The notes under the pieces: model-generated
The model's input: only the letters and a program-made list of their open reading frames with translations
What the model was told of the DNA's origin: nothing
Database searches by the model: none
Made by a program: the position numbers and the translations under genes
From: Pseudomonadota bacterium
Lineage (GTDB): Bacteria; Pseudomonadota; Alphaproteobacteria; Rhizobiales; Xanthobacteraceae
Length of the DNA stretch: 64,000 nt
Assembly (NCBI GenBank): GCA_023387735.1
Contig: JAEWHP010000019.1
Location: 62,001 to 126,000, forward strand
Direction of reading: 5' to 3'
Shown: positions 43,538 through 52,549 of the stretch, in pieces
Layout: every line of letters starts with the position of its first letter
Position numbering within the stretch: the stretch's first letter is position 1

Positions 43538-44506
43538 TCACCCCAGCGTCCGTCGCCAGAAGGCCAGCATGTCTGCTTTAAACAACTCTGCCTCACCATC
43601 GCGACTGCCGATTTTTGCGCCCTTGCGGCCGTAGCCGGCTTTCAGCGCGTAGACCATCAGGTCGCGATCGACGAGCTTGCTGTCCCCGGCACCGGTGAGC
43701 GGATGGACGAAGGCGCCGTCATTGCCGATATAGATCGTCGGCGCGGCGGGAGACACCGAGGCGTCCGCGACGTTCTCGATTTCGGTGCCGCGGTCGAAGC
43801 TATGGTGTGCGCCGCCGATCAGCCGCATCGTCACCTTGCCTCCGGAAAGACGGATGGCCTGGCAGTGGCCCTGCACCTGCATCGGCGAGCACCACTCGTC
43901 CGCATCGCCCATGATGATTCGTATTTCAGTCTCATCGACGGAGGGATCGAGGAACTGGTGACCGCTCCACGGATAGGCCGCGAGCACGCTGCGAAAGCCT
44001 GCGCCGTCGCCGACGACAGCGTCGGCAAAGCGGCGGGTCGCAGCGGTCAGCACCGCGGACCCGCCGCGGCTATGGCCTTGCGCACCGATCCTCGAGGTGT
44101 CGATGTCGGGATGCGTTGACAGCACCTTCCAGGCCGCCAGCACGTCGTAGGCGCTGGCGGCAAACGAGAACTGGGTCTGGTCGGCGACGGTGGATGTCAC
44201 GTCACGCGCGCCAAAGCCGTCGAGCACGAACGCCGCAAAGCCATCGTCGGATACCGCTTCGGCGTGTGCGAGGTGCGATGGCGCGACGCCCAGGCTGCCC
44301 GGTATCACCATGACAAGCGGAAACTTCCCGCCAGCCTTTCGGTGGTCCGACGGCGGCAGGAACAGCTTCCCGTCGATGGTCAATCCGGGCAATTCCGCGG
44401 CGCGGCTTATGACCTGAAAATAGTTGAGGGGATTGGCGGTGGGAATTTCGAAGTTCTGCCCTTTGGCGCCGTTCCTGAAAACGATGTCCTGATCGCGAAA
44501 TCGCAA
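43538..44506 (-). CDS. Alpha/beta hydrolase, dienelactone-hydrolase-like
   Basis: 322 aa. The nucleophile elbow is GHSRGG near residue 148, with a likely Asp in GDADEW and His in GGAHHSFDRG near 232, completing a catalytic triad. VMVIPGSLGVAPSHL fits the oxyanion region. No signal peptide. It probably hydrolyses an ester or lactone. It lies alone between the repeat and a 349-nt stretch without genes. Confidence 0.82.
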   Translation of the reverse strand: MRFRDQDIVFRNGAKGQNFEIPTANPLNYFQVISRAAELPGLTIDGKLFLPPSDHRKAGGKFPLVMVIPGSLGVAPSHLAHAEAVSDDGFAAFVLDGFGARDVTSTVADQTQFSFAASAYDVLAAWKVLSTHPDIDTSRIGAQGHSRGGSAVLTAATRRFADAVVGDGAGFRSVLAAYPWSGHQFLDPSVDETEIRIIMGDADEWCSPMQVQGHCQAIRLSGGKVTMRLIGGAHHSFDRGTEIENVADASVSPAAPTIYIGNDGAFVHPLTGAGDSKLVDRDLMVYALKAGYGRKGAKIGSRDGEAELFKADMLAFWRRTLG

Positions 44507-44855
44507 GTTGCTGTCCTCCCGGGGCTCTTTTTCTGGCAGCCGTCAGGAATACAGTAGAGTCAGGTTTTCCCGCCAAGGCAAATAAGGCACGGTAATTTCA
44601 CGCGACAAGGCGGTCGGTTCGAGTGGTTCGGGGCGGCGCGCGGCGCCGGTCGCGATCGGGTGGTGATTCACATCGCCCGTTCACGGGGGGCTTCATGGCG
44701 GGATTCATGGCCGGCTCGAGATCAGAACCATCTGTATTCTCGATAGTTGGGCATTTGGGCTCCCGCTGCGGTTCAAGCAGGACCGGGCGGGTTTGTCAGG
44801 CGGACTGCCCGCCGTTAAGAACTTAATTTGCCACATTGGCCTGGGGGAGATTCTC
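44507..44855. other. Intergenic region without a supported gene
   Basis: 349 nt between divergent hydrolase and MAPEG genes. A short open frame at 44623-44826 has no recognisable family, no good ribosome binding site and arginine/glycine-rich composition. A tandem GGCTTCATGGCGGGATTCAT-like duplication lies near 44690-44715. It must hold both promoters. Confidence 0.5.
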
Positions 44856-45278
44856 ATGTCGCTTCAAATGGTTTTGCTGCCGGTCTTCGTCCAAGTCGGG
44901 CTCACCTTCTTCCTGCTGCTGTGGATGGCAACGGCCCGCACCAGCGCGGTGAAGGGCCGGGAAACCAGCTTGAAGGACATCGCGGCGGGACAGCCGAAAT
45001 ATCCGGCCCGGACCGCCCAGGTCGGCAATTGCTTCGCCAACCAGTTCGAAGTACCGGTGCTGTTCTACTTCCTGATCGCGCTGGCGCTGCCGCTGCGCCG
45101 CGCGGATCTCTTCATCGTGCTGATGTCCTGGGTGTTCGTGGTCACGCGCTTCGCCCATGCCGGCATTTTCGTCACCACCAACAACATCCAGCAGCGCAGC
45201 ATGGCCTGGTTCGCCGGCGCGCTGGTGCTGCTGGCGATGTGGATCTACTTCGCAGTGAAGCTGCTGCTGCTCATCTAG
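44856..45278 (+). CDS. MAPEG family membrane protein
   Basis: 140 aa with four hydrophobic segments (about 5-27, 63-84, 88-108, 114-138). The segment QVGNCFANQFEVPVLFYFL has the usual MAPEG Asn/Glu after helix 1. Members include glutathione- and eicosanoid-related enzymes and proteins of unknown role. ATG 44856 follows GGGGGAGA. It is 9 nt ahead of the rRNA methyltransferase gene. Confidence 0.87.
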   Translation: MSLQMVLLPVFVQVGLTFFLLLWMATARTSAVKGRETSLKDIAAGQPKYPARTAQVGNCFANQFEVPVLFYFLIALALPLRRADLFIVLMSWVFVVTRFAHAGIFVTTNNIQQRSMAWFAGALVLLAMWIYFAVKLLLLI

Positions 45279-45287
45279 AAAGCCATC

Positions 45288-46589
45288 ATGACCCCCGCTG
45301 CCCGGCTGTCCGCCGCCATCGAACTGATCGAGACCATCGACGCGCAACGCGTTCCCGCGGCGAAGGCGCTGAAGGAGTGGGGCACCGCGCATCGCTATGC
45401 CGGATCGGGCGACCGCGCGGCGATTGCCGGCCTGATCTGGGACGTGCTGCGGCGGCGGGCTTCGAGCGCCTGGCTGATGGGCGCGGACACCGCGCGTGCA
45501 CGTGTGCTCGGCATGCTCAAGCTCGAGCGGGGCATGGACACCGAAGCGATCGCGGCGCTGTGCGACGGCGGACGTTTTGCGCCGGAACCGCTGAGCGAGA
45601 CTGAGCGAACCGCGCTCACCTCGCGCACCCTCGACGCCGCGCCGCCGCACATCGCCGGCGATTACCCGGAATGGCTGGATGCGCCGCTGACGGCCGTGTT
45701 CGGCGATGATCGCGTCGCCGAGGCGACCGCGATGGCGAGTCGGGCGCCGCTCGACCTCCGCGTCAATACGTTGAAGGCGAAGCGCGAGAAAGTTCTCGCT
45801 TCGCTCGCCCATCTCGGCGCCAAACCGACGCCGTGGTCGCCGATCGGCCTGCGCATCGAACTCGGCGCCGACGCGCGCAATCCCGGCGTCCATGCCGAGG
45901 AGGATTTCATCAAGGGCGCGGTCGAAGTGCAGGACGAGGGTTCGCAGCTCGCCGCGCTGTTGTCGGCGGCAAAACCCGGCGAGCAGGTGATCGACCTCTG
46001 CGCCGGCGCCGGCGGCAAGACGCTGGCGCTGGCGGCCATGATGCAGGGCAAGGGACGCCTGATCGCGACCGATCACGACAAGCGGCAGCTCGCTCCGATC
46101 TACGAACGGCTGTCGCGCGCCGGCGTCCACAACGCCGAGGTCCGCGCGCCGAAGGGCGACGCCGATCCGCTCGCCGACATCAAGGCGTCAGCCGATCTCG
46201 TGCTGATCGACGCACCCTGCACCGGCACCGGCACCTGGCGCCGCAATCCGGATGCCAAATGGCGAATGCGCCCGGGCGCACTCGAAGTGCGGTTGAAGGA
46301 CCAGGCGGAAGTGCTTGATCGCGCAGTGGCGCTGGTCAAGCCGGGCGGCCGCATCGCCTACGTGACGTGCTCGGTACTTCCGGCGGAAAACAACGAGCAG
46401 GTCCGCGCCTTCGTCGTTCGCCATCCAGAGTTCACAGTGGTGCCGCCGCACGAGACGGCGAGCGTTCTGTGGGACAGAGCGGAAGATTTCGAGAACGCCG
46501 CGCTGCCGTCACCCGGAGGCTGGCTAATGACGCCGCGCCGTACCGGAACAGACGGGTTTTTCGTCTCCGTACTCAAACGGTCAGGCTAG
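45288..46589 (+). CDS. RsmB/NOP family RNA (cytosine-C5) methyltransferase
   Basis: 433 aa. The SAM-binding region is VIDLCAGAGGKTLALAAMMQ (about 233-252); the two catalytic Cys motifs are DAPCTGTGTWRRNPDAKW (near 308-325) and VTCSVLPAENNEQV (near 362-375), the hallmark of m5C RNA methyltransferases. The N-terminal helical NusB-like part (about 1-130) is present. The usual target is C967 of 16S rRNA. Its place between guaB and guaA is a common order in Bradyrhizobium as I recall it. Confidence 0.92.
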   Translation: MTPAARLSAAIELIETIDAQRVPAAKALKEWGTAHRYAGSGDRAAIAGLIWDVLRRRASSAWLMGADTARARVLGMLKLERGMDTEAIAALCDGGRFAPEPLSETERTALTSRTLDAAPPHIAGDYPEWLDAPLTAVFGDDRVAEATAMASRAPLDLRVNTLKAKREKVLASLAHLGAKPTPWSPIGLRIELGADARNPGVHAEEDFIKGAVEVQDEGSQLAALLSAAKPGEQVIDLCAGAGGKTLALAAMMQGKGRLIATDHDKRQLAPIYERLSRAGVHNAEVRAPKGDADPLADIKASADLVLIDAPCTGTGTWRRNPDAKWRMRPGALEVRLKDQAEVLDRAVALVKPGGRIAYVTCSVLPAENNEQVRAFVVRHPEFTVVPPHETASVLWDRAEDFENAALPSPGGWLMTPRRTGTDGFFVSVLKRSG

Positions 46590-46606
46590 GTCGCGGCAGC
46601 AAGGCG

Positions 46607-47347
46607 TCACTTCAGCAGTTGGACGATGCCCTTGCGAATGCAGGCGAGGATTTCGTCCTGTCGTTCCTCGAGACGAGACACCGGTCCGCCGACGCCAAGC
46701 ACCAGGTCGCGTCCGGAATCGCGCTTCGGCAGCAGGACGGCAATCACGCCGGCGTCCTGGACGATGATGTGCTTGGAGAACATGTAGCCATCACGTCGGA
46801 TGCCATTGACGATCTTCATCAGCGCTTTCAGTTCGATCCTTTCTTCCGGAGGACAAACGGCATTTATCCGGCGCAATAGCCGCGCTATCTCGACGTCGGT
46901 ATGGCCGCTGAGCAAGGTGCGGCCAACGCCGCTGATTGCCAGCGGCCGGACTTCGCCGGGCTTTATCTCAAATCGCAGACGCTTGCTGGTTTGCAGGGCG
47001 TGAATGTATTGAGCATGCAGATCGGACTGCGTGCTGATGCTGACGAGCTCATCCAGCTCGTGATGCACATAGTCGACGAGTGCAAGGATGGCGCTGTCGC
47101 CGAACAGGCCGGTGTTCAGCCATCCGCCCATTTGGGCGATCCGCATCGTCGGCAGGTAGGTGCGATTGTAGCCGTCGTAGGACAGGTACCCCAGGACGAC
47201 CATGCTCTTCAGCAGCGCCGCAGCACTCGAAGTGGGATAGTCGCACTTCGTCGAAATTTCCTTCAGCGAAATCGGACGCTTCACGTCCTCGAAGTATTCG
47301 AGGACTTCGAAGATCCGTTTGGCCGTTTTGATGCTGGAATTCTGCAT
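46607..47347 (-). CDS. IclR family transcriptional regulator
   Basis: 246 aa. The winged helix-turn-helix is at about residues 5-65 (KTAKRIFEVLEYFEDVKRPISLKEISTKCDYPTSSAAALL), followed by the effector domain (about 80-240). ATG 47347 is chosen; a GTG 6 nt upstream is possible, and the frame is open upstream only through non-coding DNA. It is divergent from the amidohydrolase/CoA-transferase cluster and so the likely regulator of it. One ATTACACAT-type half of an inverted repeat ends at its start codon. Confidence 0.88.
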   Translation of the reverse strand: MQNSSIKTAKRIFEVLEYFEDVKRPISLKEISTKCDYPTSSAAALLKSMVVLGYLSYDGYNRTYLPTMRIAQMGGWLNTGLFGDSAILALVDYVHHELDELVSISTQSDLHAQYIHALQTSKRLRFEIKPGEVRPLAISGVGRTLLSGHTDVEIARLLRRINAVCPPEERIELKALMKIVNGIRRDGYMFSKHIIVQDAGVIAVLLPKRDSGRDLVLGVGGPVSRLEERQDEILACIRKGIVQLLK

Positions 47348-47492
47348 TTCCACGTATGTGTAATCACGTGCCGGGTTACAGCGAGAGACGTTGCCGGAAG
47401 GGGCACTCAAGGTGGTTTCTGACGGCGGTATGCACCTAGTCGTCGCATCTAACAAGCCAGTATTACACATATATGGAAATAAAGACACATAC
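47347..47492. promoter_or_regulatory. Widely spaced inverted repeats in the IclR control region
   Basis: ATTACACATACGTGGAAA on the minus strand (47364-47347) and ATTACACATATATGGAAA on the plus strand (47462-47479) match at 16 of 18 bases in inverted orientation, with 97 nt between. A third partial copy, ACACATACG, is at 47484-47492. The pair sits between the divergent IclR gene and the catabolic operon, as expected for looping or paired operators. Confidence 0.55.
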
Positions 47493-47872
47493 GAGTAAAA
47501 CGATGGACTCGGACGGATCCTCCTCTTAGTGTCGCTCCCAAGCGTACGGCAAGCGCGTGGTCCCGGTCCTGGAGCCGCGGTTCGCATTGGCCGTCAAGAA
47601 TAACAAGAGCTGCGACTGCCGCACGGCGGTTAGCATTCTCGGCTACGGGAGCTGTTATGAATTCAGGAACATTGTGACTGCCGCGGTCGGCTGAAGTCGT
47701 CTTGTTCGACGCGCCGCCGCTCGGGCGTACCCCGCTTAGTCAAACCATTCTCACGACTATAAGGAACTCGCGGGCGCAACATTGCCCGCCATCGGATCGC
47801 CGATCGCGGTCGTGAGCTTCGGGTCCACGCGGGCTTCGGCGCCTTCCATAAGCGAATAGGGAGTTCTCTTGG
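47348..47872. other. Long divergent intergenic region
   Basis: 525 nt between IclR and the amidohydrolase. Apart from the inverted repeats near 47347-47492 and the ribosome binding site before 47873, I see no gene, RNA or repeat in it. It is less GC-rich around 47440-47500. Confidence 0.55.
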
Positions 47873-48718
47873 ATGGAATATCGTTTGCCAGAAGGCAGCT
47901 GCGATTGCCATTTCCACATTTATGGACCGTTCGATCGTTTTCCAGCCGGAAGTGAGGGCCGCTTCTCCGCGGCGAAGCCGTTCACGATCGAAGATGCATT
48001 CGCGATCTGGAACAGGCTCGGCGTCACGCGTGGGGTCATCGTCCATGCGGTCGGCTCGGGAGAAGACAACGCCGTCACCTATGATGCACTGCGCCGTTAT
48101 CCCGACCGGCTTCGGGCCGTCGCGATCTTGCGGCCGGATGTCAGCGATAAAAGGCTCGACGAACTGACCGACGCCGGTTTCAAGGCCGTGCGCGTCACCA
48201 TGATCCGGCAGGACGGCAAGCCGGTCTCGACGCTCGGCACGAGCTACGACGATCTGGTCAAGCTCGCCCCTCGCATCGCCGAGCGGGGCTGGCATGCGCA
48301 GCTCTGGATCGAGAGTTCGGATCTGGCCGCCGCTGCAGCCGAACTTGAGAAGCTGCCCCTCAACTTCGTGATCGACCACATGTCGCGGACGATGGCCGAC
48401 AAGGGACACGAGCACCCGGATTTCCGTGCCTTCACCGATCGGCTGAAGACCGGTCGCTACTGGACGAAGATTTCTGGCGCAGACCGCAACACGCGTGTGG
48501 GCCGGCCCTATGCAGACACGGCGCCTTTCATGCGCGCCATCGTACAGGCCGCACCCGATCAGGTGGTGTGGGGCAGCGATTGGCCTCATGTCGGCCACAG
48601 CGCGGAGACGATGCCCGATCTTCAGGATCTGCTTCGTCTTCTGCACGAATGCGTTCCCGACGAAGCCGTTCGTCGAAAGATCCTGATCGACAATCCGACG
48701 CGGCTCTACAATTTCTGA
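47873..48718 (+). CDS. Amidohydrolase, 2-pyrone-4,6-dicarboxylate-lactonase-like
   Basis: 281 aa TIM-barrel metal hydrolase. The metal motif C-D-C-H-F-H-I-Y at about residues 10-17 opens the protein, FVIDHMSR lies near 163, and the C-terminal VVWGSDWPH near 226-234 supplies the last Asp. This matches the LigI-type lactonase group, which opens 2-pyrone or similar lactones. First gene of a four-gene cluster (CoA-transferase, ene-reductase, binding protein). The substrate is inferred only by family. Confidence 0.88.
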   Translation: MEYRLPEGSCDCHFHIYGPFDRFPAGSEGRFSAAKPFTIEDAFAIWNRLGVTRGVIVHAVGSGEDNAVTYDALRRYPDRLRAVAILRPDVSDKRLDELTDAGFKAVRVTMIRQDGKPVSTLGTSYDDLVKLAPRIAERGWHAQLWIESSDLAAAAAELEKLPLNFVIDHMSRTMADKGHEHPDFRAFTDRLKTGRYWTKISGADRNTRVGRPYADTAPFMRAIVQAAPDQVVWGSDWPHVGHSAETMPDLQDLLRLLHECVPDEAVRRKILIDNPTRLYNF

Positions 48719-48734
48719 CAATACCGAGGACGCA

Positions 48735-49946
48735 TTGAACCCTACCAGCAAGCTGCCGCTCGAAGGCGTGGTCGTCATCGACCTCGGCCAGGTCTATCAG
48801 GGTCCCTACGCAGGCTTCCTGATGGCGCAGGCCGGAGCGACCGTCATCAAGGTTGAGCCGCCGAATGGCGAACCGGTGCGTCATCGCGCCCGCATCAGCA
48901 AGGGCAATGCAGTCCCGTTCGCGATGCTCAACGCCAACAAGCGCAACATCAGCCTCAACCTGAAGTCCCCGGAAGGCGCGAAAGTGTTGAAGGAGCTGGC
49001 GGCAAAGGCCGACGTGCTGATCGAGAACTACGCGCCAGGCGTGCTCGATCGCCTGGGCGTCGGCTATTCCGTACTCAGCGCCATCAATCCGCGGCTCATC
49101 TACGGTTCGGCGACAGGATATGGATTGTCGGGACCAAATCGCGACAATCTGGCGATGGACCTGACCGTCCAGGCGGTGTCGGGCATCATGAGCGTGACCG
49201 GTTTTGCCGATGGTCCGCCGGTCAAGGCGGGGCCCGCCATCACCGACTTCATCAGCGGCGTTCATCTTTACGCCGGCATTCTCACCGCGCTTTACGACCG
49301 GGAGAAAAGCGGCCGCGGGCGTTTGGTCGAGATCGCGATGGTCGAGACCGTCTATCCGGCGATGGCCTCGAACCTGGCCGATGTGTTCAACCGCAGGGCC
49401 GCTGCGCCGCGCACGGGTAATCGCCACGGCGGGCTCGCGGAGGCGCCGTACAACGTCTATCCGGCCACCGACGGCTATGTCGCCATCATCAGCGTCAACG
49501 AAACGCACTGGACCGGATTGACGCGCGCGATGGGGCGGCCGGGACTGGCGGAAGATCCGCGCTTCAGGACGGTGCTCGACCGGCTGAAGCACATCGATCT
49601 GACCGACCAGATCGTGTCGGAGTGGTCTTCGCGGCACACGCGGAACGAGATCGTCGAGGCTTGCCGCGCCAACCGCGTGCCGTGTTCGGCGGTGCGCGAC
49701 TTGCTGGAGGTGACGGAGGACAATCACCTCCACGCCCGCGGCATGCTGCGCGAAATCGAGCATCCCGAGTACGGTGACATCCTGGTTCATCGCAGCCCGC
49801 TGGTGCTCCACGATGCTGCCGCGCCGGAGTACGTCCCGTCCGCGCGCCTCGGCCAGCACAACGGTGAAGTCCTTTCGGAATATCTCGGCCTGTCTGCCGG
49901 CGAGATCGACGCGTTGCGCCAGTCCGGCGCCATTTCGCAAGCGTGA
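48735..49946 (+). CDS. CaiB/BaiF CoA-transferase
   Basis: 403 aa class III CoA-transferase moving CoA between carboxylates. Motifs are VVVIDLGQVYQGPYAGFLMAQ, VIKVEPPNGEPVR, NLKSPEGAKVL and LIENYAPGVLDRLG; the catalytic Asp is in MDLTVQAVSG near residue 141. The start codon is TTG (48735), supported by GAGGA 8 nt upstream. It is 16 nt after the amidohydrolase stop. Confidence 0.92.
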   Translation: MNPTSKLPLEGVVVIDLGQVYQGPYAGFLMAQAGATVIKVEPPNGEPVRHRARISKGNAVPFAMLNANKRNISLNLKSPEGAKVLKELAAKADVLIENYAPGVLDRLGVGYSVLSAINPRLIYGSATGYGLSGPNRDNLAMDLTVQAVSGIMSVTGFADGPPVKAGPAITDFISGVHLYAGILTALYDREKSGRGRLVEIAMVETVYPAMASNLADVFNRRAAAPRTGNRHGGLAEAPYNVYPATDGYVAIISVNETHWTGLTRAMGRPGLAEDPRFRTVLDRLKHIDLTDQIVSEWSSRHTRNEIVEACRANRVPCSAVRDLLEVTEDNHLHARGMLREIEHPEYGDILVHRSPLVLHDAAAPEYVPSARLGQHNGEVLSEYLGLSAGEIDALRQSGAISQA

Positions 49947-49982
49947 CGGTGAGCAACCCCGCCAATTCCAGGAAAGAGCGAC

Positions 49983-51155
49983 ATGGTCAAACTGTTTGAA
50001 AGCATCGTTTTTCGCGGCGTTGAGCTCAGCAACCGGATCGTCGTTTCACCGATGGGCATGTATTCGGCCGAGAACGGCTACGTCACGCCCTTCCATCTCG
50101 TTCACTACGGCAAGTTCGCCATGGGCGGGGCCGGGCTCGTGTTCGTGGAGCAGACCTCGGTCACCCGAAAGGGGCGCATCACCAACGGCGATCCCGGTCT
50201 GTGGGAGGATGGTCAGATCGAAGGCATGCGCCAGATCGTTCACGTGATCAAATCGCACGGCGCAAAGGCGGCGATCCAGATCAACCACGGCGGCAGGAAA
50301 TCCAGCCAGCAGCGCGCGTTCAGGGGCAACAGCCACCTGACGGATCGCGATATCGAAATGGGCGAGGAAAGCTGGGTGCCGACGGGCCCATCGGATGTTC
50401 CGTTCTCCGACGGCTTCCAGACCCCGGTTCCCCTCAGCAAGGAAGGGCTGACCGGGGTGCGCGACGCATTTGTGGCCACCGCGCGTCGGGCCGTGCTGGC
50501 GGGCTTTGATGTCATCGAGCTTCACATGGCACATGGCTATCTGTTGCAATCATTCCTGTCGCCGCTGGCGAATTTCCGCTCGGACGAATACGGCGGCAGT
50601 CTCGAAAACCGGATGCGGTTTCCGCTCGAAGTGACGCGCGCCGTGAGAGCTGCGCTGCCTTCGGCGACGCCGCTGTTCGTGCGCATTTCGGCAACCGACT
50701 GGATCGACGGCGGCTGGGAGATCGAGGACAGCGTCATCTTCTCCCGCAAGCTGAAGGAGTTGGGCGTCGACCTCGTCGATTGTTCGACCGGCGGCAACCT
50801 GCGTGCCGGCTCGACCAACGCCAATCTTTCTCGCGGTCCAGGCTACCAGGTGCCGTTTGCCGAACAGATCCGCCGCGAAGCCGGCATCCCGACCGGCGCG
50901 GTCGGAATGATCCGGACTCCGGACTTCGCCGAGAAGATTCTGCAGGACGATCGCGCAGACCTCATCTTCCTTGCCCGTCAGATGCTGTTCAACCCGTTCT
51001 GGGCGCTGCACGCGGCAGAACACTTTGGCCTGACCGGCGATTTCGAGAACTGGCCCGAACAATACGGCTGGTGGCTCGCCAAGTGGGGCGGAGCGCTCAG
51101 GGCCAAGGGAGAAAGCCTGGATGGCCTGGAGAGATTCAAGGAGGCGGCCGAGTGA
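49983..51155 (+). CDS. NADH:flavin oxidoreductase (Old Yellow Enzyme, XenA/YqjM type)
   Basis: 390 aa FMN enzyme with a TIM barrel. SPMGMYSAENGYVTPFHLVHYG opens the FMN site, QINHGGRKSS carries the His/Lys-type residues, and HMAHGYLLQSFLSPLANFRSDEYGGSLENR is the family signature near 178-207. It should reduce an activated C=C bond. It starts 36 nt after the CoA-transferase. With the neighbours it suggests degradation of an unsaturated cyclic acid. Confidence 0.92.
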   Translation: MVKLFESIVFRGVELSNRIVVSPMGMYSAENGYVTPFHLVHYGKFAMGGAGLVFVEQTSVTRKGRITNGDPGLWEDGQIEGMRQIVHVIKSHGAKAAIQINHGGRKSSQQRAFRGNSHLTDRDIEMGEESWVPTGPSDVPFSDGFQTPVPLSKEGLTGVRDAFVATARRAVLAGFDVIELHMAHGYLLQSFLSPLANFRSDEYGGSLENRMRFPLEVTRAVRAALPSATPLFVRISATDWIDGGWEIEDSVIFSRKLKELGVDLVDCSTGGNLRAGSTNANLSRGPGYQVPFAEQIRREAGIPTGAVGMIRTPDFAEKILQDDRADLIFLARQMLFNPFWALHAAEHFGLTGDFENWPEQYGWWLAKWGGALRAKGESLDGLERFKEAAE

Positions 51156-51239
51156 AACGACATCCCCTGTCGGGCGTCACTTGCCGCTGAGGCGCGCGTC
51201 AATTCAACTTTCGATCTGGTCTAATGGGAGAAACGTAGA

Positions 51240-52451
51240 ATGAAAAAAATGCTGACATCGCTGATTGTGTTCTTAAGCCTGACTTCGGCGCACGCGCAGA
51301 CCGCGCCGTCGAAGCCGGTCAAGCTCGGCGTACTCAACGATCAGTCGGGCCAGTATGCCGACGCCGCGGGGCCTGCGTCGGTTGAAGTCGCCAGGATGGC
51401 AATCGCCGATTTCGGCGGCAAATTGCTTGGACAACCGATCGAGCTGATTTTCGCCGACCATCAGAACAAGGCGGATATTGCGTCGGGTATCGCCCGAAGG
51501 TGGATCGACACCGAAAACGTCGACGTCATCCTCGATATCGGTAACTCTGCGGTCGCGCTGGCGCTCTCCGATCTGGTTCGGGACAAGAACAAGATGATGA
51601 TCGTGTCGTCGGCAGGCGCCTCGACGATCACGAACGAAAAATGTTCTCCGAACACGTTCCAGTGGACGTACAACACGGCCACGCTGGCGCGCAGCACGGC
51701 CAAGGCATTGCTGGGGCAGGGCGGCAACGAATGGTTCTTCCTGACCGCCGATTATGCCTTCGGTCACGCATTCGAGGCGGATGCCTCGGCGGTGGTCAAG
51801 GCGTCGGGCGGCAAGGTCGTCGGCTCGGTGCGTCACCCCTTCAACACCAGCGACTTCTCGTCGTTCCTGCTGCAGGCCCAGAGCTCCGGTGCCAACGTGC
51901 TGGCGCTCGCCAATGCCAGCGGCGATACCTCCAACTCGCTGATGCAGGCCCACGAATTCGGCTTGCTCGGCCTGAAGAGCAAGATGAAGGTGGCGGCGCT
52001 GCTGTTCCAGATCACGGATGCGAAATCGGTAGGTCTCCCCAACCTGCAGGGCCTGTTCACATCGGAGGCGTTCTACTGGGATCGAAACGACGCATCGCGC
52101 GCGTTCGGGAAACGGTTCTTCGACAAGGTCGGACGCATGCCAACCATGGTCCAGGCTGGAATGTACTCCGCAACCCTGCACTATCTGAAGGCGGTGCAGG
52201 CGGCGGGAACGCTCGAAACCGCCGCGGTGCTCGCAAAATTCCGCTCGTTGCCGGTCAATGACTTCTTCTCGGAGAAGGGCTACGTCCGTGAGGACGGCAT
52301 GCATATCCACGATTACTACCTGCTGCGGGCAAAGACCGTGGAGCAATCCAAGGGGCCGTGGGATTTCTATAACGTCGTCGCAACCGTGCCGGCCGACGAC
52401 GCCAACATTCCGCGCGATCAGAGCAAGTGTTCGCTGATGAAGAAGTCGTGA
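51240..52451 (+). CDS. ABC transporter substrate-binding protein (branched-chain type)
   Basis: 403 aa periplasmic receptor. A signal peptide (KKMLTSLIVFLSLTSAHAQ, about 1-20) is followed by KLGVLNDQSGQYADAAGPASVEVARMA, the usual opening of Leu/Ile/Val-type receptors; the two-lobed fold continues to the end. Liv-type permease and ATPase genes are absent from the window, so it must partner with a transporter elsewhere. Position suggests it imports the substrate of this cluster. Confidence 0.9.
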   Translation: MKKMLTSLIVFLSLTSAHAQTAPSKPVKLGVLNDQSGQYADAAGPASVEVARMAIADFGGKLLGQPIELIFADHQNKADIASGIARRWIDTENVDVILDIGNSAVALALSDLVRDKNKMMIVSSAGASTITNEKCSPNTFQWTYNTATLARSTAKALLGQGGNEWFFLTADYAFGHAFEADASAVVKASGGKVVGSVRHPFNTSDFSSFLLQAQSSGANVLALANASGDTSNSLMQAHEFGLLGLKSKMKVAALLFQITDAKSVGLPNLQGLFTSEAFYWDRNDASRAFGKRFFDKVGRMPTMVQAGMYSATLHYLKAVQAAGTLETAAVLAKFRSLPVNDFFSEKGYVREDGMHIHDYYLLRAKTVEQSKGPWDFYNVVATVPADDANIPRDQSKCSLMKKS

Positions 52452-52458
52452 CCGTGTC

Positions 52459-52534
52459 GGATGGGTGGAGCGAAGCGAAACCCATCCTTTGGAGATCGGC
52501 CAGGTCGATGGGTTTCGCTGCGCTCTACCCATCC
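52459..52534. repeat. Family D-related palindromic repeat
   Basis: GGATGGGTGGAGCGAAGCGA with AACCCATCC, and the inverted GATGGGTTTCGCTGCGCTC with TACCCATCC, give two stems. It lies between the convergent ABC receptor and TctC genes. Confidence 0.85.
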
Positions 52535-52549
52535 TGCAGTCTAGAAGCC

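Noticed and set aside
44623..44826. 67-residue open frame in the MAPEG upstream region
   Set aside because: No ribosome binding site or recognisable family, and Arg/Gly-rich composition typical of chance frames.
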